Below are positions 16,183-23,366 of a stretch of 46,645 bases of DNA, in pieces (position 1 is the first letter of the stretch; each line of letters opens with the position of its first letter). Below the pieces are notes generated by a model that had not been told where the DNA came from, did not search any database, and saw only the letters and a list, made by a program, of their open reading frames with translations. The position numbers were made by a program, and so were the translations under genes. The stretch comes from an uncultured Azospirillum sp. GTDB taxonomy: Bacteria; Pseudomonadota; Alphaproteobacteria; RF32; CAG-239. The stretch is taken from assembly GCA_947301965.1 (NCBI GenBank), contig CAMYUM010000013.1:1-46645 (forward strand), in the 5' to 3' direction.

Positions 16183-16228
16183 TTCACTATTTTTTAGTAT
16201 AATATAAACTATACTTTTGAAAAGTGAA
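16183..16228. promoter_or_regulatory. Symmetric divergent promoter/operator
   Basis: TTCACT-N7-AGTATA (16183-16201) is mirrored exactly by TATACT-N7-AGTGAA (16210-16228) around 16205.5. Each arm provides a TATACT-type -10 box pointing outward, one toward the barrel gene and one toward the pilin gene. A palindromic CTTTTGAAAAG overlaps the right arm. Confidence 0.55.
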
Positions 16229-16259
16229 GTAAAATTTACGACAGTTGGCGGAGGTCGAA

Positions 16260-16904
16260 ATGAAAAATAAAAGTTCCCAGTCTGGTTATACATTACTTGA
16301 GGCAATAATGTTTATCGGTGTTATTACAGCGGTAGCGATTGCAATTGTGAGTGTAACCTCAAAAATGCTCGATAGGTATAGAATTAGTCGTGCATCATCA
16401 CAGTTGGTAGAAATACAGAGAGCTATTGCTAACCGTTTTGCAGCTTCGCCGGGTTATGGAGAAATAAAAACCAGTGGAAGCAGTCAAACTAATGTGGATA
16501 AGCTTTTGAAGAGGGAAAAGCTATTACCGGCTGATATATATTGGAAAAATAATGTCCCATATCATAAATTGAATGGGAAGATAGTGATAAACAGCCAATA
16601 TGTAGGTAATGTAACTGGTACGGGAACGTATAACAGAAGAAGTGATACCAATGTTTCGCCATATAATGTATTTCAGGTTTTCTTTTACGGTTTAACACAA
16701 AAACAATGTGTAGAACTGGCCTCTATGAGTTGGGACAATGTAGAGTATAATGTTTTGTTGACGATACAGATTAATGGCGGAAATACGTTTTATTGGCAAA
16801 AATATAACAGTAGTGCAAAGCAGTTTTTGCCGGTTACGATGGCAAAAGCAAAACAGTTTTGCAATAAAGCAAGAGACAATTCAATACGTTGGGCTTTTCT
16901 GTGA
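16260..16904 (+). CDS. Type IV pilin-like protein
   Basis: 214 residues from ATG 16260, which has GGAGG 5 bases upstream; the TTG at 16245 is less likely. A short basic leader ends in SQSG, followed by YTLLEAIMFIGVITAVAIAI, a prepilin peptidase site (G before YTLLE, with glutamate at +5) and hydrophobic helix. The C-terminal half has two cysteines (KQCVELASMSWDN and KQFCNKARDN) that could close a disulfide loop as in type IVb pilins such as PilS. No pilus assembly genes are in the window, so it needs a system encoded elsewhere. Divergent from the barrel gene at 15617. Confidence 0.75.
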   Translation: MKNKSSQSGYTLLEAIMFIGVITAVAIAIVSVTSKMLDRYRISRASSQLVEIQRAIANRFAASPGYGEIKTSGSSQTNVDKLLKREKLLPADIYWKNNVPYHKLNGKIVINSQYVGNVTGTGTYNRRSDTNVSPYNVFQVFFYGLTQKQCVELASMSWDNVEYNVLLTIQINGGNTFYWQKYNSSAKQFLPVTMAKAKQFCNKARDNSIRWAFL

Positions 16905-16927
16905 TTATGTCGAATAAATAGTGATTT

Positions 16928-16957
16928 TTGCTTGAATATATGGTACAAATATATAAT
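16928..16957 (+). promoter_or_regulatory. Promoter of dksA-family gene
   Basis: TTGCTT (16928-16933), 18-base spacer, perfect TATAAT (16952-16957), 35 bases before the ATG, which has AAGGAG upstream. Confidence 0.6.
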
Positions 16958-16992
16958 GTTGTCTGTAATGATAAATGTGAAGGAGAGCTAAA

Positions 16993-17418
16993 ATGGTAGA
17001 AACTTCAGTAATTCTTCCTCCAGACTATAAACCGTCGGCTGATGAGGAATATATGAATGAGTTGCAGCTGGAATATTTTCGCCGCAAACTTGAGGATTGG
17101 AAAAAATCACTGGTTAGCCAATCAGAAGACACGTTGGAAGATTTGCGTCAAGGCGGATTGAATCAACCTGACGATATTGACCGTGCGTCTTTGGAAACCG
17201 ATAAAGCTCTCGATCTTCGCACCAAAGATCGCGCCCGTAAGCTGATTTCTAAAATAAATGATGCTCTCAAACGGATTGAAGACGGGGAATACGGTTATTG
17301 CGAAGAAACAGGAGAGCCGATAGGAATCGAGCGGTTGGAAGCCCGTCCGGTGGCCACTCTTTGTTTGGAAGCTCAAGAACGCCACGAGAGAATGGAAAAG
17401 ACTTATAGCGAGGACTAA
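16993..17418 (+). CDS. dksA: DksA/TraR-family RNA polymerase-binding factor
   Basis: 141 residues. The N-terminal two thirds form the coiled coil that enters the RNA polymerase secondary channel, with the acidic tip within DLRQGGLNQPDDIDRAS. The C-terminal zinc-finger region reads GEYGYCEETGEPIGIERLEA then PVATLCLEAQERHE. Only two of the four cysteines of the classical C4 finger are kept, a pattern known in several DksA-like proteins, so zinc may be bound weakly or not at all. Together with Rsh (38921) it would carry out the stringent response. Strong SD AAGGAG. Confidence 0.92.
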   Translation: MVETSVILPPDYKPSADEEYMNELQLEYFRRKLEDWKKSLVSQSEDTLEDLRQGGLNQPDDIDRASLETDKALDLRTKDRARKLISKINDALKRIEDGEYGYCEETGEPIGIERLEARPVATLCLEAQERHERMEKTYSED

Positions 17419-17427
17419 AACGTAAGT

Positions 17428-18000
17428 ATGACGGCAACGGATTTTATATTGGCGTCGGGATCGCCACAGCGCAAGGCGTTGTTGGAAAAGGTGGGTTTTG
17501 TGCCTAAAAAAATTTGTCCCGCAGATATTGACGAAAGTGTGCGCCAATATGAAAAACCGGTGGCTTACGTTAAGCGTATGGCAAGAGAAAAAGCCCTGAA
17601 AGCTGCTCAAGAAAATAGAGGTGAAAATGTTTTGGCCGGCGACACGGTAGTTTGTGTCGGGCGGCGAATTTTGCATAAATCGCGTAATGATGATGAACAG
17701 CGTGAAGTTATGGAGTTGTTATCCGGTCGGGCATGTAAAGTTATAAGTGCGGTTTGTGTAGTGCGGCGCGATGGTAAAGTAGGAGCCAGGTGTGTTACAT
17801 CAAAGGTAGTTACCAAAAAATTGAGTAAACAAGAAATTGATGACTATGTAAACGGACACGAATGGGTCGGTTGTTGCGGCTACAAAATTGAAGGAAGTTT
17901 TGAGGCGTTTGTGCGCCAGATTATCGGTTCATACAGCGGTATTGTCGGTCTGCCCCTGTTTGAAACCGTGAATTTGTTAAAAGGGATGGGAATAAAATGA
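17428..18000 (+). CDS. maf: Maf-like nucleoside triphosphate pyrophosphatase
   Basis: 190 residues beginning FILASGSPQRKALLEKVGF, the Maf signature, with VLAGDTVVCVGRRIL and EWVGCCGYKIEGSFEAFV. Maf proteins hydrolyse non-canonical or specific nucleotides to the monophosphate and influence cell division. The usual SPRR is SPQR here. The gene overlaps the RNase E/G gene by four bases (ATGA), so it is part of the maf-RNase E/G-yacG operon, a typical alphaproteobacterial arrangement. Confidence 0.93.
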   Translation: MTATDFILASGSPQRKALLEKVGFVPKKICPADIDESVRQYEKPVAYVKRMAREKALKAAQENRGENVLAGDTVVCVGRRILHKSRNDDEQREVMELLSGRACKVISAVCVVRRDGKVGARCVTSKVVTKKLSKQEIDDYVNGHEWVGCCGYKIEGSFEAFVRQIIGSYSGIVGLPLFETVNLLKGMGIK

Positions 18001-19166
18001 GTATAGATACGATTGTTTATGATAAAAACAGCCAAGTTACCGGTATTGCCACAGAAGAAAACGGTGTGGTCAGAGATATTGAAATTGTCAGCGGAAACCA
18101 GGCAATAAGCGGAAATGTATATTTGGGAAAAATTACCAAAAAAGTCACGTTGGCACAGGAAAGAGAAGGTTTTTTTGTAAATATCGGTGATGGAAAAGAA
18201 GCCTTTTTGAACGGTGACGAATATGGTATGAACGAGAGCAAATTGGTTGAGGGACAAAGTGTGGTTGTGCAGGTTGCCCAGGAACGTCATGCCGAAAAAA
18301 ATGCCCGTTTGGTACGCTCAATTCAGTTGGTCGGGACGTATCTTGTTTATTGCCCGTATAGAATGGATGTTGAGGCTTCAAGCAAAATTGAGGACAAAGC
18401 CAAAGTTTCGGATTTGCTTGATGCGGTAAAAGGCAATATTACCGGTCAGGAAGGATGGGTTATTCGCACAGCGGCGGGATCAGCGGACATTAAATCTGTT
18501 ACCGATGAGATGGTTGAATTGCGCGATACTTTTGAAAATATAAGAGTTAAAGCGCGTAACGGACAAGCCCCGATTTTGCTCTACAGCAGGCCGGATACTA
18601 TATTTGAGTATATTAATCATTATAAAAATGCAGGTTTAAAAAAGGTAATTACCAATTGTCGCAATTTGGAAGAAAATTTGAAAGACAGCGGGGTTGAAGT
18701 TAGTGTCGTAAACAGTCCGTTTGAGGAATGCGGCGTTGATGAAGTGATTGGTGAAGCTTTGGAAAAAACAATCAATTTGAAATCCGGCGGAAGGGTTACG
18801 ATTGAGGAAACAAGGGCTTGTGTGGCGATTGATGTTGATAGCGGTCATGATAACGGCGGAGGAATGCTGAATCATTTGAATGAAGAAGCGGCGCATGTTA
18901 TTGCCAGACAAATCAGATTGCGTAATTTGGCAGGAAAGATAGTTATTGATTTTGCCGGACATTCTGAGTTCAGGTTTATTAAACCGCTGTTGGAAATCTT
19001 GGAACAAGACTTAAGTGAAGATCTGACAAAAAGTCGTGTTATAGGTTTGAGCCACGGCGGATTGGTTGAAATTGTACGTGTACGTAAACGCCCGACATTG
19101 CTTGAACTGATGAGTGAAGAATGTCGCACTTGCCAGGGAACGGGAAGAGTTGAAAAAGGGGCTTAA
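17997..19166 (+). CDS. rng: Ribonuclease E/G family protein (short form)
   Basis: 389 residues. An S1-like RNA-binding region (VYLGKITKKVTLAQEREGFF) is inserted near residue 40, and the catalytic region has the metal-binding aspartates in CVAIDVDSGHDN and KIVIDFAGH. A zinc-link-like CRTCQGTGRV ends the protein. It is shorter than E. coli RNase G (about 489 residues) and lacks the scaffold tail of RNase E. It probably processes rRNA and mRNA 5' ends; it could act alongside a larger RNase E elsewhere. Overlaps maf by four bases and abuts yacG. Confidence 0.9.
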   Translation: MSIDTIVYDKNSQVTGIATEENGVVRDIEIVSGNQAISGNVYLGKITKKVTLAQEREGFFVNIGDGKEAFLNGDEYGMNESKLVEGQSVVVQVAQERHAEKNARLVRSIQLVGTYLVYCPYRMDVEASSKIEDKAKVSDLLDAVKGNITGQEGWVIRTAAGSADIKSVTDEMVELRDTFENIRVKARNGQAPILLYSRPDTIFEYINHYKNAGLKKVITNCRNLEENLKDSGVEVSVVNSPFEECGVDEVIGEALEKTINLKSGGRVTIEETRACVAIDVDSGHDNGGGMLNHLNEEAAHVIARQIRLRNLAGKIVIDFAGHSEFRFIKPLLEILEQDLSEDLTKSRVIGLSHGGLVEIVRVRKRPTLLELMSEECRTCQGTGRVEKGA

Positions 19167-19379
19167 ATGACTGAAGTGATTAAGACTCACCGTTGTCCGA
19201 TTTGTAAAAAGATTTTTACAGATACTAAATATCGTCCTTTTTGTTCAAAGCGCTGTGCCGATATCGATTTGGGAAATTGGTTTAATGAATCATATCGATT
19301 TGAAGCTGAAGAAGTAGATGAGCAAGATTTGGAAGAACTGGCTAAAGCAGTTGAAAAAAACAACGAAGAAAAAGATTGA
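19167..19379 (+). CDS. yacG: DNA gyrase inhibitor YacG
   Basis: 70 residues with a four-cysteine zinc site (CPICKKIF and [14 protein letters not shown]). The C-terminal tail is acidic. YacG binds GyrB and inhibits gyrase. It begins directly after the RNase E/G stop codon, with GGGG 5 bases before the ATG. Length and motifs match the family. Confidence 0.92.
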   Translation: MTEVIKTHRCPICKKIFTDTKYRPFCSKRCADIDLGNWFNESYRFEAEEVDEQDLEELAKAVEKNNEEKD

Positions 19380-19394
19380 TTATTTAAGCGGTTT

Positions 19395-19411
19395 GAGGTA
19401 TAGCTCAATTT
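19395..19411 (+). repeat. Partial copy of the tRNA-Ala 5' end
   Basis: GAGGTATAGCTCAATTT resembles the tRNA-Ala 5' part (GGGGTATAGCTCAGTTG) 24-25 bases downstream with few mismatches. It covers only the D-arm start and cannot fold as a tRNA, so it is a duplicated fragment. Confidence 0.5.
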
Positions 19412-19418
19412 GCTGATT

Positions 19419-19494
19419 GGGGGTATAGCTCAGTTGGGAGAGCGAATGGTTCGCAATCATTAGGTCGTCGGTTCGATCCCGATTACCTCCACCA
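19419..19494 (+). tRNA. tRNA-Ala (anticodon CGC)
   Basis: A 76-base cloverleaf with acceptor GGGGGTA / TACCTCC that includes the G3:U70 pair that identifies alanine tRNAs. D-arm is GCTC/GAGC, anticodon stem AATGG/TCATT with anticodon CGC (19452-19454), T-arm GTCGG/CCGAT. The CCA end is encoded. It decodes GCG. Its last 17 bases plus five more are repeated exactly at 19678-19699, as in integration sites. Confidence 0.93.
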
Positions 19495-19499
19495 ATTTT
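19478..19499 (+). repeat. Left copy of a 22-base attachment-like direct repeat
   Basis: The 22 bases from the T-arm to just past the CCA of tRNA-Ala are repeated exactly at 19678-19699. Such a duplication of a tRNA 3' end is the usual mark left by integrase-mediated insertion. Confidence 0.65.
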
Positions 19500-19502
19500 G
19501 CT

Positions 19503-19531
19503 AAAAGAGGCACAAGTAGCCTCTTTTTTTT
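19503..19531 (+). terminator. Terminator after tRNA-Ala
   Basis: Stem AAAAGAGGC / GCCTCTTTT with a 7-base loop and a long T run, 8 bases after the tRNA end. Confidence 0.88.
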
Positions 19532-19677
19532 GTTTGGAATCGAACCAAGGTTCGTCTTGCTACGTAAGTGTGCGCTTTTATGGCGCGCACTAACTTTGCT
19601 TCGGTCAAGTTTGTTGTATTATTCGCCTTTATGCCTGATCAGGCAAGGCTCATAAACAATAACTACAGCTCTCGGCC
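19532..19677. other. Short segment between attachment-like repeats
   Basis: This gene-free stretch holds three inverted repeats: CGAACC-AA-GGTTCG (19543-19556), GTGTGCGC / GCGCGCAC near 19567-19590 and the perfect palindrome GCCTGATCAGGC (19632-19643). Read on the minus strand, the first resembles a tRNA T-arm (TTGG-TTCGATT-CCAA). No protein could be supported. It looks like the residue of a deleted mobile element. Confidence 0.4.
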
Positions 19678-19699
19678 CCCGATTACCTCCACCAATTTT
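19678..19699 (+). repeat. Right copy of the 22-base attachment-like direct repeat
   Basis: Exact copy of 19478-19499 (tRNA-Ala 3' end). The rest of the tRNA is absent, so it is not a second tRNA gene. Confidence 0.65.
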
Positions 19700-19707
19700 A
19701 ATAATAA

Positions 19708-19742
19708 AAAAAACAGCGTGCTTTGAGGGCCGCTGTTTTTTT
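19708..19742 (-). terminator. Terminator of the four-helix orphan gene
   Basis: Stem AAAAAACAGCG / CGCTGTTTTTT with a 12-base loop; T runs on both strands. Lies 26 bases after the stop of the gene at 19768-20181. Confidence 0.82.
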
Positions 19743-19767
19743 AATTTAGTTTTAGTGTAATGTCTGT

Positions 19768-20181
19768 TTAGTGGTCGGCAGAGTTTGGATTGTCTTCGAA
19801 ACGTTGAGACGTGTGAAGGATGATGCCGAACAAAGCAAAAATTACCGAGACAACGATAATACCGACAATGCACAGCAGTCCGGTATTTTCGGAGGTGAGT
19901 TGGCAAGTACCGAAGTGAAAGCCATACGCGAGGATTAGTAGCATCCACAAAAAGATGATGGCGCACCATTCCTTACGATAAACACGCCAGCGTGATTGGT
20001 TCGTGGTTTGGGGTACGAGACGGTATGAGAGGAAAAGTTCAGCGATGTAGAATATGAACATTCCAATGCCCCATACCCAACCTGACGGTACTATGTACAA
20101 TAACACGCAGTAAATTGCCATCAGCAAAACAGACAACCCAAGAAGGGCAAGCTCGTTAGAATAAATTTTTAATTTGCTCAT
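19768..20181 (-). CDS. Orphan membrane protein with four predicted helices
   Basis: 137 residues with four hydrophobic segments: near 12-32, 36-52, 72-90 and 98-122. The soluble C-terminus reads HTSQRFEDNPNSADH. No family recognised. The coding region is richer in G and C than the genes around it. It has its own promoter (20226-20254) and terminator, and an AT-rich leader (CAATTTATAATTACTTAAATT before ATG) with no Shine-Dalgarno sequence. It lies immediately beside the attachment-like repeat at tRNA-Ala, which suggests arrival by lateral transfer, though it is outside the repeat pair. Confidence 0.65.
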   Translation of the reverse strand: MSKLKIYSNELALLGLSVLLMAIYCVLLYIVPSGWVWGIGMFIFYIAELFLSYRLVPQTTNQSRWRVYRKEWCAIIFLWMLLILAYGFHFGTCQLTSENTGLLCIVGIIVVSVIFALFGIILHTSQRFEDNPNSADH

Positions 20182-20225
20182 AATTTAAGTAATTATAAAT
20201 TGGTAATAATACATTTCTGCGGAAA

Positions 20226-20254
20226 AATATATCACTATCAATTTAATGGTGCAA
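20226..20254 (-). promoter_or_regulatory. Promoter of the four-helix orphan gene
   Basis: Minus-strand TTGCAC (20254-20249), 17-base spacer, TATATT (20231-20226). The leader contains ATTATT and no Shine-Dalgarno sequence. Confidence 0.6.
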
Positions 20255-20263
20255 GTTAAAAAA

Positions 20264-21214
20264 TTATTGGTCTGTCTGCGATGTTTTGCGCATAAGTGAG
20301 GCTGCAATGCCTACAAAAATTACGCTGAAAGTAACGCATAATGATTGTAAAGGAGTAACCTCCCAACCAATGTGGGGCAGGAAGATTTTGATACCTATGA
20401 AAATCATAATTACCGATAGAGCCGGCTTGAGGTAGTAGAATTTGTGGACGGCAGCTTCCAATAAAAAGTATAATGCCCGCAGCCCCAAAATGGCAAAAAT
20501 ATTACTGGTGTAAACAATGAATATATCTTGAGTGATGAGGAAGATGGCGGGTATGCTGTCGAGGGCAAAAATTACGTCCATAATCTCGATGGTCATTAGA
20601 GCAAAAAACAACGGGGTGATGTAGTGTTTGCCGTTTTCTTTAACAAAAAAATGCCCGCTGTGAATGGTGGTAACGTGGAAAAAGCGGCTTAGCGTTTTGT
20701 AAAGAGTTGAATCTTCAAATTTGCCCTCATCTTTTTGGGGTAAAACCATTTTGATACCGGTATAAAGTAAAAATGCCGAGAAGACATAAAGCACCCAGTG
20801 GAAATTAGAAATCAGAGTTTCTCCAACCAAAATTAAAATGGCGCGCATAACGATAGCACCAAGAATGCCCCAAAACAGGACACGGTGTTGGTATATGCGA
20901 GGTATGCCGAGTGAGGTGAAAACAACCGACATGATAAAAATGTTATCTAAAGACAAGCTCTTTTCAACCAAGAAACCGGTAAAGAAGAGCATTCCATCGT
21001 CGGTTCCGTGTTCGTACATTATAAACAAGCCAAAAAGCAGACCGGCAGCAATGTAGACAATGCAGAGCAAGAGTGTGTGGGAAAATACGGGAATTTCATT
21101 TTTACGATTGAGGAAGAATAAGTCCCAAGCCAAAAGGATAATGACGGCAACGCCAAAAATTGACCACATGGCAGTATTGGACATGTGTGATAAAAATGAA
21201 AGAGATTGTCCCAT
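20264..21214 (-). CDS. TerC/Alx-family integral membrane protein
   Basis: 316 residues with about nine hydrophobic helices. The family's acidic intramembrane motifs are present: FLVEKSLSLDNIFIM and MTIEIMDVIFALDSIPAIF. TerC/Alx proteins are inner membrane proteins linked to manganese export, metal or tellurite tolerance and alkaline pH response. AAAGGA lies 8 bases upstream of the ATG. A perfect 14-base palindrome TTTACAATTGTAAA (21226-21239) overlaps the region just before the Shine-Dalgarno. The upstream space (about 90 bases) is too short for a yybP-ykoY riboswitch, which controls many relatives. Confidence 0.9.
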   Translation of the reverse strand: MGQSLSFLSHMSNTAMWSIFGVAVIILLAWDLFFLNRKNEIPVFSHTLLLCIVYIAAGLLFGLFIMYEHGTDDGMLFFTGFLVEKSLSLDNIFIMSVVFTSLGIPRIYQHRVLFWGILGAIVMRAILILVGETLISNFHWVLYVFSAFLLYTGIKMVLPQKDEGKFEDSTLYKTLSRFFHVTTIHSGHFFVKENGKHYITPLFFALMTIEIMDVIFALDSIPAIFLITQDIFIVYTSNIFAILGLRALYFLLEAAVHKFYYLKPALSVIMIFIGIKIFLPHIGWEVTPLQSLCVTFSVIFVGIAASLMRKTSQTDQ

Positions 21215-21225
21215 ATCAAAAGTCC

Positions 21226-21239
21226 TTTACAATTGTAAA
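21226..21239. promoter_or_regulatory. Palindrome upstream of the TerC-family gene
   Basis: Perfect 14-base palindrome TTTACAATTGTAAA next to the Shine-Dalgarno of the TerC gene, with another TTTTACAAT 19 bases further upstream. Possible operator. Confidence 0.35.
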
Positions 21240-21304
21240 CATTATGGTTTTACAATGGAATTTAGGTTTTATCAATCAAAAATTTTAAGATGGTGGGGTT
21301 GTTA

Positions 21305-21634
21305 TTAAGAATGTTCAGTATTGCGACGCATAATTGCTGTAATGGCATCAATACTGTCAGGCTGGCGAGGATCTTCACTTATTTTGTTGCTACGTTCAAA
21401 ACCGCATTTTTGACAGCGATGAATGATTTGATAACCTTTTTTAGAATTATAAATAATTTTTATCGGTTCCATCAAACCGCCGCAGTTGCAGGCGCGATCT
21501 CCGGGAGTGATATCGACATGGAGCGAGTATAGGCAAAACGGACAGTGGTTACGGTAACTGCCGTCGGTGAGCGGCAAAACTTCTTTGCCGCAATGTCGGC
21601 AAATAAAGCCGGTGTTTTCGGTTTTACGACTCAT
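21305..21634 (-). CDS. RNHCP domain protein
   Basis: 109 residues. The motif that names the family is present as SYRNHCPFCLYSLHVD, with further zinc-type pairs FICRHCGKE, CNCGG and RCQKCGFER. The function of RNHCP proteins is not established; the four Cys-containing knuckles point to zinc and possibly nucleic acid binding. It overlaps the end of the TPR-methyltransferase gene by 11 bases, so it is the last gene of a UDG-TPR-RNHCP operon. Confidence 0.85.
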   Translation of the reverse strand: MSRKTENTGFICRHCGKEVLPLTDGSYRNHCPFCLYSLHVDITPGDRACNCGGLMEPIKIIYNSKKGYQIIHRCQKCGFERSNKISEDPRQPDSIDAITAIMRRNTEHS

Positions 21635-23366
21635 CGTTTTTTCCCTTGGCTAAAAAAATTGTTCCTAAAACATCTTGTCCGTTTTCGATGCGGAGAACAC
21701 AATCCTTAGACGAGATGTTTTGATATCCGCAACGCGTAAGAATGTCATGAATATACTGTTTGTTATAAACATATCTTCCGTTGGGCAGTAGAGTATAATT
21801 ACTGCATTTGTTATCGGTTGCTATAGAAAAAGCAAACGGGTGAGGATATATTTTTTGCAACAGAGGTTCAATATTGCCGATATATCCCATAACGTCGGCA
21901 GCGGTAACAAAGGCTTGGGGCGGAAGATGGTTACAATATTCAATAATATCGACTTGTTCAAGTCGATCATAAATGTTTTTGTTTTTAGCTTTTTGAAGCA
22001 TTTGTTCGGATATATCAATACCTATAATATGATTGTGAGGTCTTTTGATTTGTTCTCCGAGCAGGCCGGTTCCGCAACCGAGATCAATAATTGTGCCGAG
22101 AATATCGCCGATAAATTCAGACATTTTAAGAGGTAATATATAGTTAATGTCTTGCATTGTCTGTTCATAAGTGGGGGCAAAAACATCAAAGAGCTGTTGG
22201 CTGTATTTGCTGTCGGTATCAGTGGTTTTGTTTTCAAAAGCTGCGTTTATACGTTGGGCAAAAATATTGTCAGGATATTGTTCAAGCCAACGTTGAGCAA
22301 CTTGCTGGGCTTGTTGAGGTTGTTCAGCGTACATAATCGTCAGAGTTTCGGCAATATCAAGTGCATATTGCGGATTGTTGGGATTAAGACTGAAAGAGTT
22401 AAAAAACAATCCCAAAGCTTGTGTAAATTCCCCCATTTGGCGTTGCAAAATGCCTAAATTGTGGCTGACTTCGGATGAATCGGGATTGATGGTGACGGCT
22501 TTGCGGTATTCTTCCAAGGCCTCGGATAAACGATTTTGATTATGCAACAGTACAGCATAATTGAGGTGTGCATCAAAATCTCGGGGTGATATATCAAGGG
22601 CCTGTTTATACATTTTTTCCGCAGTTTTGGCATCAGGCTCGGCATTGGCGAGATTAATCAAAGCGGTGACTGATTTAGGATTAATTTGCAAGGCTTCGCA
22701 AAAATAAACTTTAGCACTTTCAGGGTGATGATTTTGCAAATGAAGCTCACCTGCCAGGAGCTGATAACTTTCTATCGGAGTATTTTGTGCAGCTTTAACC
22801 GCGTAGTCGAGAGCTTTATTTAAATCGGCTTTTTTTTGAAAGAGCAGGGCTAACTGATAGGCCGTGAATGAGTGTTCGGGATGTTTGTGATAAATTTTTT
22901 CGAGCTCGTTTATATCATTTTTTAAATAAGCCAAATTGCTCAAGGCTTCTGGATATGAAGGATCAAAATTAAGGGCGCAATGAAACATTTCTTCGGCTTT
23001 GCGGTGATTGCCGGTGATGGCATATATTTCGCCCAAAGAGTTATAGGCTTCTTTAGTATCGGGTTTGAGTTTAATTACTTTATGATAAGCATTTGCGGCT
23101 TCGTTGTATTTACCGAGGGCGAACAAAGACCAACCGAGATTAAAATAGATTTCAAAATTATTAAAATCTTTAAGTATTGATTTTTCAAAGTATGATACGG
23201 CTTCTTGGTGAAGGCCTTTAGATTGTGCAATGAGTCCCAATAAATTGAGTACTTGGGGATGATCTGGTGCGGTTTGTAAAATTTGGCGATAAAGTTTTTC
23301 AGCTTCGCCAAAGTTGCCCTGTTGGTGAAATTTTAAAGCTTTTTGAAGCATATTATCGTAAGACAT
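21624..23366 (-). CDS. TPR protein with C-terminal SAM-dependent methyltransferase domain
   Basis: The start is at 23366 (MSYDNMLQKALKFHQQGNF) because GGGAG lies 7 bases upstream; the frame is open to 23522, but those codons overlap the UDG gene. This gives 580 residues. Residues about 5-360 hold roughly ten tetratricopeptide repeats (for example NFEIYFNLGWSLFALGKYNE). The last 170 residues form a class I methyltransferase with TIIDLGCGTGLLGEQIK, the SAM-binding loop. The substrate is unknown; related fusions are often near surface glycan or pilin modification genes. It overlaps the UDG gene by 14 bases. Confidence 0.87.
   Translation of the reverse strand: MSYDNMLQKALKFHQQGNFGEAEKLYRQILQTAPDHPQVLNLLGLIAQSKGLHQEAVSYFEKSILKDFNNFEIYFNLGWSLFALGKYNEAANAYHKVIKLKPDTKEAYNSLGEIYAITGNHRKAEEMFHCALNFDPSYPEALSNLAYLKNDINELEKIYHKHPEHSFTAYQLALLFQKKADLNKALDYAVKAAQNTPIESYQLLAGELHLQNHHPESAKVYFCEALQINPKSVTALINLANAEPDAKTAEKMYKQALDISPRDFDAHLNYAVLLHNQNRLSEALEEYRKAVTINPDSSEVSHNLGILQRQMGEFTQALGLFFNSFSLNPNNPQYALDIAETLTIMYAEQPQQAQQVAQRWLEQYPDNIFAQRINAAFENKTTDTDSKYSQQLFDVFAPTYEQTMQDINYILPLKMSEFIGDILGTIIDLGCGTGLLGEQIKRPHNHIIGIDISEQMLQKAKNKNIYDRLEQVDIIEYCNHLPPQAFVTAADVMGYIGNIEPLLQKIYPHPFAFSIATDNKCSNYTLLPNGRYVYNKQYIHDILTRCGYQNISSKDCVLRIENGQDVLGTIFLAKGKNDES

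Noticed and set aside
19678-19699. Second tRNA-Ala gene
   Set aside because: Only the 3' end is present; no D-arm or anticodon arm precedes it.
21215-21304. yybP-ykoY riboswitch before the TerC-family gene
   Set aside because: The upstream space is only about 90 bases and has no paired structure other than a 14-base palindrome.
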